DNA of 56,136 nt from Spirochaetota bacterium (GCA_024274705.1 JAJSAL010000143.1:1-56136); one strand, 5' to 3'; positions 32,812-41,974 are shown, counted from the stretch's first letter. The notes: generated from the letters alone by a model not told the origin. A program made the numbers and translations.

Positions 32812-35745
32812 TTAGAGCGGTACAGATACCCTTTCGGTGTTGCTCAGGTCCAGGTGTGCGGATGTAACGGACTCTTCAGGACCCATGATCACCGTTGCGC
32901 CGTCTCCTGTGCGCTTCAGCAGGGCGGCTGCGGCATCTTTAAGGTCCTTAACGGACATGGAGAGGATGAGGTCCCTCTTCCGCTGTCTTACCTCGTCTGT
33001 GATACCGTAGAGGGCGCGTTTGAAACCGATAATCCCCTTGACAGCAGGGACGTGGGGTTTCGTGTCTTTTCCAATGGTGCCGATAATCGCTTTTTCCAGG
33101 GATTCCCGGGTAAGGGGCTCCTGTACCAGCTTTTCCAGGGCTTCCCTGAACACTTCCGGTGTCTTGGGAAACGCCGGGTCCCGGTAGGAATTGAAGATAA
33201 ATATCCCCTCCATGGCATCTGATCCCGCCGAGGCACCGTAGGCGCCGCCTTTCATCCTGACTATCTCCCACAGGAACCCGGTAGCGAGAAAATGGGCAAG
33301 TACGCTCTGGTACGCCTGGCCGTCTTCTCCCAGGGTATACCCGGGGAGAGAACTGGCAGCATAACCCACCGGGGCCGGTATGGGGATGAATTCCGTTACT
33401 CCTAATGAAGATGGTTTGGGAGGGTGTTCTTGTGAAATCATCTCCGGAACTATTTCTCCTTCCGGGCAGCGCTTAATAAAAGCATTAAGATGCTGTATTG
33501 CCGAATTCCTGCCGCCTGGTTCGGCGGTGATCTGTACTGAAAGGCGGGATGTCCGGATAACCCTGTTACGGAGGTGCCGGACTTTATGCACTATATCCGG
33601 CAGAGATTCCGGCAGTGTTTTCGCCAGCTTATGCAGGTAGGTGAGTTGAGAAATGCCCCTCCATTCCTCTTCCATGCGGCTGAAGGGTGAAAGGTAACGG
33701 GCCGCCCTTAAAGAGGCGAATGCGTTGCCCCTGGGAATGATCCGGGCTTTAAAGTCGTTTCTCAGTTCCCTTACCATTTCGCTTATCCTTCTCTCATCGG
33801 AAAAATCCGGTTCCAGCATCAGTTTTCCTGCCAGTTTCAGCGCTTCCGGCAGAAGGGATTCCAGTGCCTTAAGCCGGAACATAAGAAAGGCTCTGCCGGA
33901 ACCCCTGTTCCCGAGATAACTGCCTGCTTCCAGGGAACCATAAAATCCACCGGTTTTCATCGCCAGTTCCCGGGCCACCTGGTCGTAAGGCCGGTTTTCA
34001 AGGCCGCTTCCGGGAATCGCCCGGGTAAGGAAGGGCAGGAGGAGACGATCCTCCCCTGTGACATCCGCGATATTAAAGGCGAAGTCGATATAGGCGATGC
34101 CGTTGGTGTACATATCATGAATGTACAAAGGAACCGACTCCAGCTCTTCCTTTACGGTTTCGATAATATCTACTTTTTTTGGAAGCTCGGTTATGTTTAG
34201 CGACGGCAAAGATGCGATGGCTTGTTCGTCATCCGTGGCAGCCTGGAACTGCTGAAGCCGGTTGTGTGCCTGGACCAGGTCCGCCATGGTATTTTCAGAA
34301 AAGCTTCTCTTTTTTTCCCGAAGCCGGCTGTTAAGATGGTTTTCAAGATTTTCGTTGTGGTCCCTGTCCGGCCGGATGAGCACCGTTGTCCTGTGGTTGT
34401 TGGACAGAAGCCACCTTTCGATCAGTTTCCGGAACACCCGGCTGTCCTGTTCTATTTCCCCCTTCAGAGTGTCCAGGGAATCCGCCATTTCCAGGGTTGT
34501 GTACGGTGCGGTTCCATACAGCCACCCTTTTATCGATCTTCCCAGCAATTTCAGCCCGAAGGGAACCCCGGCCGGTATTTCCCTGTTTCTGAACTCCACC
34601 CGCTGTAAAGCCCCTGCCAGGGATTCCTCAGGGAAGCCCTCTATGGTCAAACGCTTAAGAGTATCAAGGACCAGATGTTCGAAGCCGGTCCGTTTGTCCG
34701 GATCGGTTCCCCTGATCCCCAGGGAGAACACCATTTCCTTTAGGTCCGTTTCGAGGCCGCTCACCGGAGAAAGGTCCTCTCCGATGCCGGATTCCACCAA
34801 AACTTTTCGTAAAGGGGCTCCCGCATTTCCCAGGAGGATTTCTGTGAGTACTTCGAACCGGAGTACGTCCAGCCGGTCGGTTACCCCGGAGAGGAGCCAG
34901 TTCATCACCAGGGTGGAACGCCCTTCAAGGGGCTCATCCCTCCCTGCGGGGGATGTTTTTTCGAAAAAACGGGGCTTTTTCCATCTCGTCTGGTCGGAAA
35001 TGCCAGAGGGAAGAGTGAGCCGTTTAAAATGCTTAAGGAAGTGGGTATCGAGAAAATCCAGAGATTCTTCCGTAGGGATATCGCCGTACAGGAAAATGCT
35101 GCAGTTGGAAGGATGGTAGAATTTCTTGTGGAATAAAAGGAAATCCTCATACTTCAAATCCGGTATAGATACCGGGTCACCACCTGAGTCGAAACGGTAG
35201 GGGGAATCGGTGAACAGGGAACGGCACGACCAGTCTCCAGCAATGGAGTCGTGATTACCGTAATTTCCTTTCATTTCATTGAACACAACACCGTTCAGTG
35301 TGAGGTTCCCTTCCCCGTCAGGAATGATACGGTACCCTTCCTGGTCAAACACTTCCCTCTTCAGAAGGGGAAAGAACACGGCGTCTCCGTATACCCGGAA
35401 CAGGTTGAAAAAATCTTTTTTCACCGTACTGGCAGCAGGGTAAAGGGTCTTGTCAGGGTAAGTCATTGCGTTGAGAAAGGTGTTCATGCTGCCCTTAAGG
35501 AGATGGAGGAAGGGGTCTTTCAGGGGAAACTGCTCTGAGCCGGCCAGTACGGAGTGCTCCAGGATGTGGGGCAGTCCGCTGCTGTTCTCCGGAACCGTTT
35601 TAAATATGAAAGAGAATAAGTTTTCCGGGTCTTCTTTTACGACATGGAACACCTGGCAGCCTGTTCTAGCATGTTCCAGCCAGACCCCTTTTGCCTGGAA
35701 TTCCGGAAGGTCCTTTTCTTCCAGAAGGGTAAATGATGAATGCAT
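32812..35745 (-). CDS. M16-family metallopeptidase, presequence-protease (M16C) type
   Basis: A 977-residue single-chain peptidase. The inverted zinc motif HxxEH is at residues 60-64 (LPHILEHSVLAGSEQFP), and a downstream Glu lies in VVFNEMKGNYGNHDS. The rest matches the four-domain M16C layout, with an M16C-associated middle region and an inactive second half ending VRMKGGAYGASAGSD and FNSYRDPAFPKTPEVF. There is no signal peptide, so it should be cytosolic and degrade peptides of up to a few dozen residues. It ends 96 bp upstream of the DUF2207-like gene on the same strand. Operon membership and a leader-peptidase role are possible, but a housekeeping oligopeptidase is at least as likely. Confidence 0.9.
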   Translation of the reverse strand: MHSSFTLLEEKDLPEFQAKGVWLEHARTGCQVFHVVKEDPENLFSFIFKTVPENSSGLPHILEHSVLAGSEQFPLKDPFLHLLKGSMNTFLNAMTYPDKTLYPAASTVKKDFFNLFRVYGDAVFFPLLKREVFDQEGYRIIPDGEGNLTLNGVVFNEMKGNYGNHDSIAGDWSCRSLFTDSPYRFDSGGDPVSIPDLKYEDFLLFHKKFYHPSNCSIFLYGDIPTEESLDFLDTHFLKHFKRLTLPSGISDQTRWKKPRFFEKTSPAGRDEPLEGRSTLVMNWLLSGVTDRLDVLRFEVLTEILLGNAGAPLRKVLVESGIGEDLSPVSGLETDLKEMVFSLGIRGTDPDKRTGFEHLVLDTLKRLTIEGFPEESLAGALQRVEFRNREIPAGVPFGLKLLGRSIKGWLYGTAPYTTLEMADSLDTLKGEIEQDSRVFRKLIERWLLSNNHRTTVLIRPDRDHNENLENHLNSRLREKKRSFSENTMADLVQAHNRLQQFQAATDDEQAIASLPSLNITELPKKVDIIETVKEELESVPLYIHDMYTNGIAYIDFAFNIADVTGEDRLLLPFLTRAIPGSGLENRPYDQVARELAMKTGGFYGSLEAGSYLGNRGSGRAFLMFRLKALESLLPEALKLAGKLMLEPDFSDERRISEMVRELRNDFKARIIPRGNAFASLRAARYLSPFSRMEEEWRGISQLTYLHKLAKTLPESLPDIVHKVRHLRNRVIRTSRLSVQITAEPGGRNSAIQHLNAFIKRCPEGEIVPEMISQEHPPKPSSLGVTEFIPIPAPVGYAASSLPGYTLGEDGQAYQSVLAHFLATGFLWEIVRMKGGAYGASAGSDAMEGIFIFNSYRDPAFPKTPEVFREALEKLVQEPLTRESLEKAIIGTIGKDTKPHVPAVKGIIGFKRALYGITDEVRQRKRDLILSMSVKDLKDAAAALLKRTGDGATVIMGPEESVTSAHLDLSNTERVSVPL

Positions 35746-35754
35746 ATGATTATT

Positions 35755-36164
35755 CTATTCGGAAGTCAGATCGCCGGTCCAGCGGGAAACTCCGCCGAAA
35801 TCATATAAGTCGGTGATCCCCATACCGGTGAGCGCCTTGTAGGCAATACCGGACCTGTTGCCGCTCCGGCAGTACACGATGACCGGCAGGTCAGTCGCCT
35901 GTTCAGGAGATTGCCGGTTATCACGTCGTAGGGGATATTCACCGCCGTGGGAATATGGCCCGACGCATACTCTTCCGGGGTCCTCACATCGATGAGAAGA
36001 TAATCTGTACTGCCTGATTCCACAAGGTTTTTCAGGACTGCCGGATCGGTATAATCAGCCTGATTTACTGCCGGAGCATGGGCGTCATTTTTTTCCGATA
36101 GACACGAAACAGTCAGAAAAAAAATACTCACCACGGAAAAGATAAGAATAATGCGTTTTTTCAT
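35755..36164 (-). pseudogene. Rhodanese-like lipoprotein gene broken by one frameshift
   Basis: The frame starts with a lipoprotein signal (lipobox LTVSC) and a rhodanese N-terminal half (DYLLIDVRTPEEYASGHIP). Near 35905-35910 (TCTCCT on the coding strand) the frame is lost. The next frame then reads EQATDLPVIVYCRSGNRSG with the catalytic Cys loop CRSGNRS, then FGGVSRWTGDLTSE and TAG at 35757-35755. Adding one C in the C-run would restore a 136-residue periplasmic single-domain rhodanese. It may be a recent mutation, a phase-variable run or a sequence error. Confidence 0.75.
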
Positions 36165-36219
36165 AAGATGCTCCTGAACAGTGCGATTTAGAAAAACATC
36201 GTAAAAGGGAGGAGTAAAG

Positions 36220-38391
36220 TCAAGATTTATTTTGCTTCATGGAGAGCTGGATCCGGTTTCGCCGGACATCCACATCCAGAACCGTAACGGTAACGCCTTG
36301 CCCAACATACACTTCCTCATGGGGTGATGAGACGAAATGGTCAGCCATCTGGCTGATGTGGACCAGGCCGTCCTGGTGGACACCGATATCGATGAATGCC
36401 CCGAAAGCGGTTATGTTGGTAACGGTCCCCATTGCCACCAGGCCGTGGTAGAGGTCTTCCATAGTGTTGACCCCCTGGGTGTAGGAGAAAGCCTCGAAGT
36501 GCTCCCTGGGGTCCCGTCCCGGCTTCTTCAGTTCCGACAGGATGTCCCTGATCGTGGGGATGCCTGCAGAGGAGGTGATATACTTTTCAGGATCTATAGA
36601 TTCCAGAATTTCCGTGTTGCCCATCATGTTGTGAACAGGGATTTCAAGATCCTCCGTCATGGCGGAAACAATATGATAGCTTTCCGGATGAACCCCGCTT
36701 GCATCGAGGGGGTTGCCGCCTCCTTTAATACGTAAGAATCCGGCGCATTGTTCGAAGGATTTTGCCCCCATACCGGGCACCTTCAGGAGGTCATTCCTGC
36801 CGGAAAATGGTCCGTTTTCTCTTCTGTAAGAGGTAATACTCTCCGCCAGCCGGGGAGAGAGTCCTGCCACGTACCGGAGCAGCTCCGGGCTGGCAGTATT
36901 CACTTCCACGCCCACCATGTTCACCGCGTGTACCACCACATCCTCAAGGGTCTGTTTGAGCAGTTTCTGGTCCACGTCGTGTTGATACTGCCCGACGCCG
37001 ATGGATTTCGGATCGATTTTAACTAGCTCCGAAAGGGGGTCCATCAGGCGCCTGCCGATGGAAACCGCACCCCGGACGGTAACATCCTGGTGTGGGAACT
37101 CCTTCTGCGCCAGTTTAGACGCCGAGTACACCGAGGCGCCGCTTTCGTTTACCGTGACTACCGGGGGTGTTCCCGGGAGATCCATCTTCCGGATAATACT
37201 CAAAGCTTCTCTTCCGCCGGTCCCGTTGCCGATGACGATGTATTCGATGTTATGTTTTTTAACGAGCTTTTTCAGCGTTTGCTCCGTTTCGGTCACTTTT
37301 CCCCGGGGCGGCAGCGGATATATCGTCGTGTTTTCCAGCAGGTCGCCGGATGGACTTAAGCACACGATCTTACACCCGGTACGGAACCCCGGGTCTATGG
37401 CGAGGGTCCTTTTCTGTCCCAGAGGCGGTGCGAGGAGAATATCTTTAAGGTTTTTCGCGAACACATCTGTTGCTGTTTCATCGGCCCGCTTTTTTGTTTC
37501 CTGTCTGTACTCCCTTTCAAGGGAAGGCCGGATGAGCCGCCGGTAGCTGTCCTCCATGGCCTGCCTTACCATGGCCGCACTTTCATTTGTGTTACGGATA
37601 ACCAGCTTCCCCAGCAGCCCGAGGGCTTCCTCCTCCCCGGGTTCGATTCTTAAGGTTAGGATACCCTCGGCTTCCCCTCTGCGGGCGGCCAGTATCCGGT
37701 GGGAAGGGGTTTTGTTCACATTCTCCGCCCAGTCGAAATAATCCTTGTATTTGATTCCTTCCTCTTCTTTTCCTTTTTTCACTTTACAATGGAAAAAAGC
37801 TTTCCTTCCGAAAAGAATGCGCAGCACTTTCCGGTGTTCCGCATCTTCGTTAATCCATTCGGAGATGATGTCCTTCGCCCCCTGTATCGCCTCATCAGTG
37901 TCGGCAACACCTTTTTCCTGAGACACGAAGTGCAAAGCCTTGTCCTTCACGCTTCCCGCTGTCTGTTGGAAGATGAATTCTGCCAGTGGTTCCAGCCCCT
38001 TGTCCCTGGCAATACTCCCCTTTGTCTTCCTCCTGGGCCGGAAGGGAAGGTAGAGGTCTTCCAGTTCCGCCATGGTCCGGGCTTCGCCGATGGAAGTACG
38101 CAGGTCTGCAGTCATTTTGCCCTGTTCTTCAACCGATTTGCATATAGCAGTACGGCGTTTTTCCAGGTCGGCCAGCTGCTTGTGCCTGTCCCGGATATCT
38201 GTAAGAGCATTTTCGTCCAGGTTTCCGGTTGCCTCTTTTCTATACCTGGCGATAAACGGCGTTGTCGATCCTTCTGCGAACAGGGCAAGGGCCGCCCGAA
38301 CCTGCTGCGGCCCGGCGCTTATTTCCTCTGCAATGATGTCTGCGAACATGGTGTCACTCATGGGACGCATCATACCAGAGATGGAAGACAT
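36220..38391 (-). CDS. tex: Tex-family RNA-binding protein
   Basis: A 723-residue protein with the usual Tex domains. These are an N-terminal helical region (RYRKEATGNLDE), an RNase H-like YqgF domain (RTLAIDPGFRTGCKIVCLSP), helix-hairpin-helix motifs (YRRENGPFSGRNDLLKVPGMG) and a C-terminal S1 domain (MGTVTNITAFGAFIDIGVHQ, DGLVHISQMAD). Tex is a conserved nucleic-acid-binding protein linked to transcription and RNA handling. The first residues contain several Met codons; ATG 38358 is an alternative start. It diverges from epmA with only 35 bp between, so the promoters overlap. Confidence 0.93.
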   Translation of the reverse strand: MSSISGMMRPMSDTMFADIIAEEISAGPQQVRAALALFAEGSTTPFIARYRKEATGNLDENALTDIRDRHKQLADLEKRRTAICKSVEEQGKMTADLRTSIGEARTMAELEDLYLPFRPRRKTKGSIARDKGLEPLAEFIFQQTAGSVKDKALHFVSQEKGVADTDEAIQGAKDIISEWINEDAEHRKVLRILFGRKAFFHCKVKKGKEEEGIKYKDYFDWAENVNKTPSHRILAARRGEAEGILTLRIEPGEEEALGLLGKLVIRNTNESAAMVRQAMEDSYRRLIRPSLEREYRQETKKRADETATDVFAKNLKDILLAPPLGQKRTLAIDPGFRTGCKIVCLSPSGDLLENTTIYPLPPRGKVTETEQTLKKLVKKHNIEYIVIGNGTGGREALSIIRKMDLPGTPPVVTVNESGASVYSASKLAQKEFPHQDVTVRGAVSIGRRLMDPLSELVKIDPKSIGVGQYQHDVDQKLLKQTLEDVVVHAVNMVGVEVNTASPELLRYVAGLSPRLAESITSYRRENGPFSGRNDLLKVPGMGAKSFEQCAGFLRIKGGGNPLDASGVHPESYHIVSAMTEDLEIPVHNMMGNTEILESIDPEKYITSSAGIPTIRDILSELKKPGRDPREHFEAFSYTQGVNTMEDLYHGLVAMGTVTNITAFGAFIDIGVHQDGLVHISQMADHFVSSPHEEVYVGQGVTVTVLDVDVRRNRIQLSMKQNKS

Positions 38392-38426
38392 TCTCTATCC
38401 TTCCGTTTTCTGATACGCTTTCCGGC

Positions 38427-39389
38427 ATGGACGTAAGCATATTGAGACAGCGTTCGGAGATTATTGCAGAGATCAGGACCTTTTTTCGGGGGAGGGGATA
38501 CCTGGAAGTGGATACCCCCCTTCTTGCGGAACACGTGATACCGGAGTCCGCCATCGATCTCTTTTCTTCCACGTTCCGCAGTCCCGGCGGAAAGGATCAT
38601 GATCTGTATCTCATACCGTCCCCGGAAGTGTGGATGAAAATGCTCCTTTCCCAGGGTGCGGGGAGCATGTTCCAGATCTGCCGCTGTTTCAGGAACCGTG
38701 AACCCGCAGAAGGTATCCACAATCCTGAGTTCACCATGCTGGAATGGTATACGTTGGACCATTCCTATATGGACTCCCTGGAGGTAACGGAAGAACTGTT
38801 TTCCGCTTTTTCCCGGGAAGACTATTCCCCTGTTGTGGAAAAACCTTTTGTCCGGTTCTCCATGGCCGAAGCTTTCCGGGAGTTCGCTTCTGTAGACCTG
38901 GAAAAAAACCTGAAAGACGATACGATATTCGAAACCTGCCTTTCCCTGGGGCTTAACACATCTGAGAACGATTCCTGGGAAGAGATGTTCCACAACATCT
39001 TCGTCTCCATGGTGGAGCCGGAAATCCCGGAGGATCAGCCGGTTATCCTGTACGATTATCCCGCCGGGATCCCCGCCCTGGCAAAGAAAAAACCCGGCAC
39101 TCCCTGGTGCGAACGGTGGGAACTCTATGTCCGGGGAGTTGAACTGGCCAACTGCTTTACCGAGGAGAAGGATCCTGAAATGGTAAAAAGGTTTTTCGAA
39201 TCCGAGATGGGGAAAAGGAGAGAGAAGGGTATGCCGGTGCCCTCGGAGCTGTCGTATACGGATATATTCGCAGGACATTTTCCCGACTGTTCCGGGGTGG
39301 CAATGGGGGTGGACCGGCTGATCATGGTGATGCTTGGGAAAAAGGACCTTGCATCCGTGGTTCCCTTTCCGATTCTGCAGTCCCGATGA
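38427..39389 (+). CDS. epmA: EF-P lysine lysyltransferase-like protein (EpmA/GenX/PoxA)
   Basis: A 320-residue stand-alone catalytic core of class II lysyl-tRNA synthetase, lacking the anticodon-binding domain. Motif 2 is visible as MFQICRCFRNREPAEGIHNPEFTMLEWY and motif 3 as FPDCSGVAMGVDRLIMVMLG. EpmA attaches (R)-beta-lysine to elongation factor P at a conserved Lys, which aids translation of polyproline stretches. Neither efp nor the aminomutase epmB is in the window. It starts at ATG 38427, divergent from tex, and converges on the PH/GRAM-like gene with 10 bp between. Confidence 0.9.
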   Translation: MDVSILRQRSEIIAEIRTFFRGRGYLEVDTPLLAEHVIPESAIDLFSSTFRSPGGKDHDLYLIPSPEVWMKMLLSQGAGSMFQICRCFRNREPAEGIHNPEFTMLEWYTLDHSYMDSLEVTEELFSAFSREDYSPVVEKPFVRFSMAEAFREFASVDLEKNLKDDTIFETCLSLGLNTSENDSWEEMFHNIFVSMVEPEIPEDQPVILYDYPAGIPALAKKKPGTPWCERWELYVRGVELANCFTEEKDPEMVKRFFESEMGKRREKGMPVPSELSYTDIFAGHFPDCSGVAMGVDRLIMVMLGKKDLASVVPFPILQSR

Positions 39390-39399
39390 TCTCCGTTAT

Positions 39400-39747
39400 C
39401 TAACTCCGGATCGCTTCGGCTATTTTATCCACGTTCATTACGCCATAGTTGAAGGTATGCTTTCCCCCGGTATCCAGGGTAACCGCAACACTTTTTTGGA
39501 GCATCTTTTTAACAGTTTCCACATCGCTTATCCGGTCCTTCGGTATTGAAATGTATCCCTCCGAACCGTGCTTAATAAACATCGTCTCTTCGATAATTCC
39601 GCTTAACGAGGTGTCGAACCGGGCATCGAAAAGAAGCCGTCTGTCCGTAACAACAAGCTTCCCGGTATACCTTCCTCCGTCCGGCGGCAGATAGTTCAAA
39701 GTCCATTCACCGAGGATAGATTCATCCTCCATAAAGGTAAAATCCAT
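39400..39747 (-). CDS. Small PH/GRAM-like domain protein
   Basis: A 115-residue soluble protein with a beta-rich pattern typical of bacterial GRAM/PH-like domains: GRYTGKLVVTDRRLLFDARF (strand, turn, TDRRLLF), then SEGYISIPKDRISDVETVKK and a C-terminal helix. Such domains may bind lipids or proteins; function is unknown. A consensus promoter lies just upstream (39779-39807), so it is expressed alone. It could also be assigned to generic bPH families; recognition is by pattern. Confidence 0.6.
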   Translation of the reverse strand: MDFTFMEDESILGEWTLNYLPPDGGRYTGKLVVTDRRLLFDARFDTSLSGIIEETMFIKHGSEGYISIPKDRISDVETVKKMLQKSVAVTLDTGGKHTFNYGVMNVDKIAEAIRS

Positions 39748-39778
39748 ACTGTATACTCCTCTTTATATTGTATTTCCT

Positions 39779-39807
39779 ATTACATACAAATAGGTTAGGG
39801 GTGTCAA
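39779..39807 (-). promoter_or_regulatory. Sigma-70 promoter of the PH/GRAM-like gene
   Basis: On the minus strand TTGACA (39807-39802), a 17-nt spacer and TGTAAT (39784-39779) lie about 35 bp before the ATG at 39747. The predicted start is near 39772. Confidence 0.6.
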
Positions 39808-39895
39808 ATTTTATTACCCGGGCATGAAGCCGGTAGTTCGTATTGTCTGTCCAGGCTCTGACGTGGAATATGGCATGGGAATAGCGCGGCGACTT

Positions 39896-40231
39896 TTAAA
39901 AATTCGCTGCAACTTTCTTCATATCCTCGAATGCATCCTCGATGTTCCTGATCAGGACATTATACCCTTCCTGCTCACCTGTCTTCCCTTTCTCTTCCAC
40001 GGATCTGGCCAGGGCTGCCATGTGTTCAAAGCGGAGATTGGCAACCATCCCCTTCAGTTTGTGGGCTGTTTTGCCCAGGTTTTCGTAATCCCCGGCTTCA
40101 AGAAGGGTTTTCATCCGGGAAATATGTTCTTCCACGGTGGAGATCATTTCTTTGATAATACTCGCTACAACACCCGGTTTAAGCCCCAGGACCAACGCTG
40201 TTTTATTGATGTCATATTCATTTATGTTCAT
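39896..40231 (-). CDS. Stand-alone HPt phosphotransfer protein
   Basis: A 111-residue four-helix protein with the HPt signature TAHKLKGMVANLRF; the phospho-accepting residue is His57. HPt proteins carry phosphate between the receiver domain of a hybrid kinase and a final response regulator. No hybrid kinase gene is adjacent, and the two kinases elsewhere in the window lack receiver domains. Its partners must therefore lie outside the window. It is divergent from the phosphatase-superfamily gene. Confidence 0.85.
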   Translation of the reverse strand: MNINEYDINKTALVLGLKPGVVASIIKEMISTVEEHISRMKTLLEAGDYENLGKTAHKLKGMVANLRFEHMAALARSVEEKGKTGEQEGYNVLIRNIEDAFEDMKKVAANF

Positions 40232-40459
40232 GGCGCTTTACCTGCCCCTCCCTCATAGTATAAGACCTTACCCGGGGAAAACAAGGGGGATCTCCATTCT
40301 ATTCGGCAGGTCCATTGTCCGCCGCCGCAGAAACGGTAAGCCGGAGGTTGTTTCCAACTTGGCTCCGGTTAACGGTGCTCTACGTACAGGGACTGTTTGT
40401 GACCCGCCGGAGGGTAAGCAATGTGCCGATTTCCGTTTGATAAAAAAAGCAATGCAGCC

Positions 40460-40488
40460 TTGACACCATAAAGCGTCCTGAATATTAT
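40460..40488 (+). promoter_or_regulatory. Sigma-70 promoter of the alkaline-phosphatase-superfamily gene
   Basis: TTGACA (40460-40465), 17 nt and TATTAT (40483-40488) put the transcription start near 40495. That leaves only about 7 nt before ATG 40502, which argues for the in-frame ATG 40532 as the translation start. The rest of 40232-40459 shows only short inverted repeats (CCGGAG 40341-40346, CTCCGG 40363-40368) and no gene. Confidence 0.6.
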
Positions 40489-40531
40489 TGGCGGCGGGAA
40501 AATGAATACTGTTGCACCGAGAGAACATTCA

Positions 40532-41293
40532 ATGACGTATGTGGCGCCAACCACAGCTAAAATTCTCGTTCTGGTTTTACCGGCACAATCGGAAACAAAA
40601 ACGATTCCGGAAATTATCCGTGATCTCTCGGGGTACAAAAAAATAGCAATTATAGTAACGGATGCTCTGGGCCTTTTTGGTTGGAGACAATGGGAGGATG
40701 AAATGCCATTCCTCAGGTCTCTGCACATCCGGAAAAGTATTGTTATTCGCTCGATTATGCCTTCGATTACAGCGGTTAATTTTGCCGCTATGGTTACCGG
40801 CGCGGAGTTTTCCGTACATGGTGTGCATGAAATGGATAATACGTTTGCCTGCGAAACAGTTTTCGATGTTCTCCGCAAAGCAGGAAGGATAAGCGCAGGC
40901 GTCGGGTTGGAAAAGTATACAGGTTCAAACTTGATGGGGCGCCATGCCGACATTTGGGGGAATGCAGGCAAAGGATCGGATACTGATGTTGAGAAAAAAA
41001 CTATAGAGATTGTAGACCGAAGCTCCCCGGATTTCCTTATCACCCATTTGGGAAAAATGGACGATATTATTCATCAGTACGGTCCCTCATCTCCATCTGT
41101 TGTGTCAATGCTGAAAGACACGGATTCACTCCTTGAGAGATTGGTAAAGCACCTTAAGAGGCAAAACTATGGAGTGATAATACTTTCCGATCACGGACAA
41201 CATGATGTACCTGATGCGGTAGATGGTGACAGGAAGGGCGCCCATGGGACAGATTCTGTTGAAGACTGCCTGGTTCCATGCACCTGGATTTGA
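40532..41293 (+). CDS. Alkaline-phosphatase-superfamily phosphodiesterase/phosphomutase-like protein
   Basis: A 253-residue cytosolic protein with the metal ligands of the superfamily in order: IAIIVTDALG (first Asp), ITAVNFAAMVTG (nucleophile Thr), LITHLGKMDDIIHQYGP (Asp and His), IILSDHGQHD and finally GAHGTDS. It resembles type I phosphodiesterase/nucleotide pyrophosphatase and phosphomutase members, but is compact, missing the long inserts of either. The substrate is unknown. ATG 40532 is preferred because it leaves room for a leader after the mapped promoter; ATG 40502 would add ten residues. It converges on the Lrp-type gene. Confidence 0.72.
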   Translation: MTYVAPTTAKILVLVLPAQSETKTIPEIIRDLSGYKKIAIIVTDALGLFGWRQWEDEMPFLRSLHIRKSIVIRSIMPSITAVNFAAMVTGAEFSVHGVHEMDNTFACETVFDVLRKAGRISAGVGLEKYTGSNLMGRHADIWGNAGKGSDTDVEKKTIEIVDRSSPDFLITHLGKMDDIIHQYGPSSPSVVSMLKDTDSLLERLVKHLKRQNYGVIILSDHGQHDVPDAVDGDRKGAHGTDSVEDCLVPCTWI

Positions 41294-41328
41294 TTATTCT
41301 GCAATCCGGAATTATGCCGCCCCGGCGT

Positions 41329-41790
41329 TTACGGTAGTTTAAAATATTTGGTATTCGAGGACAAGATCACAAATGTCTCAGTGTACGCGACGCCGCCGAT
41401 CTTCTTTAAATCTCTCCTGAAGAGAACATCATTCAGTGAATTCAGGGAATCCACCATTACTTCAAAGAACAGGTCAAACCGGCCGGTGGCATTCCATACG
41501 CTGGTTACCCACGGGAGCCTTTCAATTTCCTTTATCTTTTCTTCGTGGTTCCGCTCTTTTAGATTGACTCCCACGATTGCTGAGATTCTCCTCGGCAGGG
41601 CAAATGGATTGACTCTGGCCTCCAGTTTCAGAATATCCCGGTTGATCAACCGCTCGACCCGGTTTTTTATTGTTCCTTCAGAAACGTTGAGTTTGCCTGC
41701 AATCGTTTTATATTGTCTTCTGGCATCCTCCTGCAGCTCGAGTATGATCTCTCTGTCAAGTTTGTCTATTTCCTGTTTTTCATTGTTCAT
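41329..41790 (-). CDS. Lrp/AsnC-family transcriptional regulator
   Basis: A 153-residue regulator. The N-terminal helix-turn-helix reads LDREIILELQEDARRQYKTIA, then LNVSEGTIKNRVERLI. A RAM ligand-binding domain follows (RISAIVGVNLKERNHEEKIK, WVTSVWNATGRFDLFFEVMV). Members sense amino acids or related small molecules and form octamers that wrap DNA. It is divergent from the mttB-type operon, whose promoter contains a perfect palindrome, so it probably controls that operon. The start at ATG 41790 is where homology begins; a longer frame to 41952 runs through AT-rich promoter DNA and is rejected. Confidence 0.88.
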   Translation of the reverse strand: MNNEKQEIDKLDREIILELQEDARRQYKTIAGKLNVSEGTIKNRVERLINRDILKLEARVNPFALPRRISAIVGVNLKERNHEEKIKEIERLPWVTSVWNATGRFDLFFEVMVDSLNSLNDVLFRRDLKKIGGVAYTETFVILSSNTKYFKLP

Positions 41791-41945
41791 TCGCTTAGGT
41801 TCACTCCAGCAATACCAGCTTATACTAGGCCCCTTATTCCTTGTCAAGGGGAAACGGGCCTCTGTGAGGAGGATAGTAAGATAAATTATACTAAACATAA
41901 AAATAATAGAAAATAATACATTATATAAAAAATATGTTATATATA

Positions 41946-41974
41946 TTGACATTGACGCAATGTCGGGATATAAT
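41946..41974 (+). promoter_or_regulatory. Consensus promoter with a 17-bp palindrome upstream of the mttB-type operon
   Basis: TTGACA (41946-41951), 17 nt and TATAAT (41969-41974) match the sigma-70 consensus at every position. GACATTG-ACG-CAATGTC (41948-41964) is a perfect inverted repeat that overlaps the -35 box and fills the spacer. A protein bound there would block RNA polymerase. The divergent Lrp/AsnC gene is the obvious candidate. The DNA between this and 41880 is very AT-rich. Confidence 0.75.
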
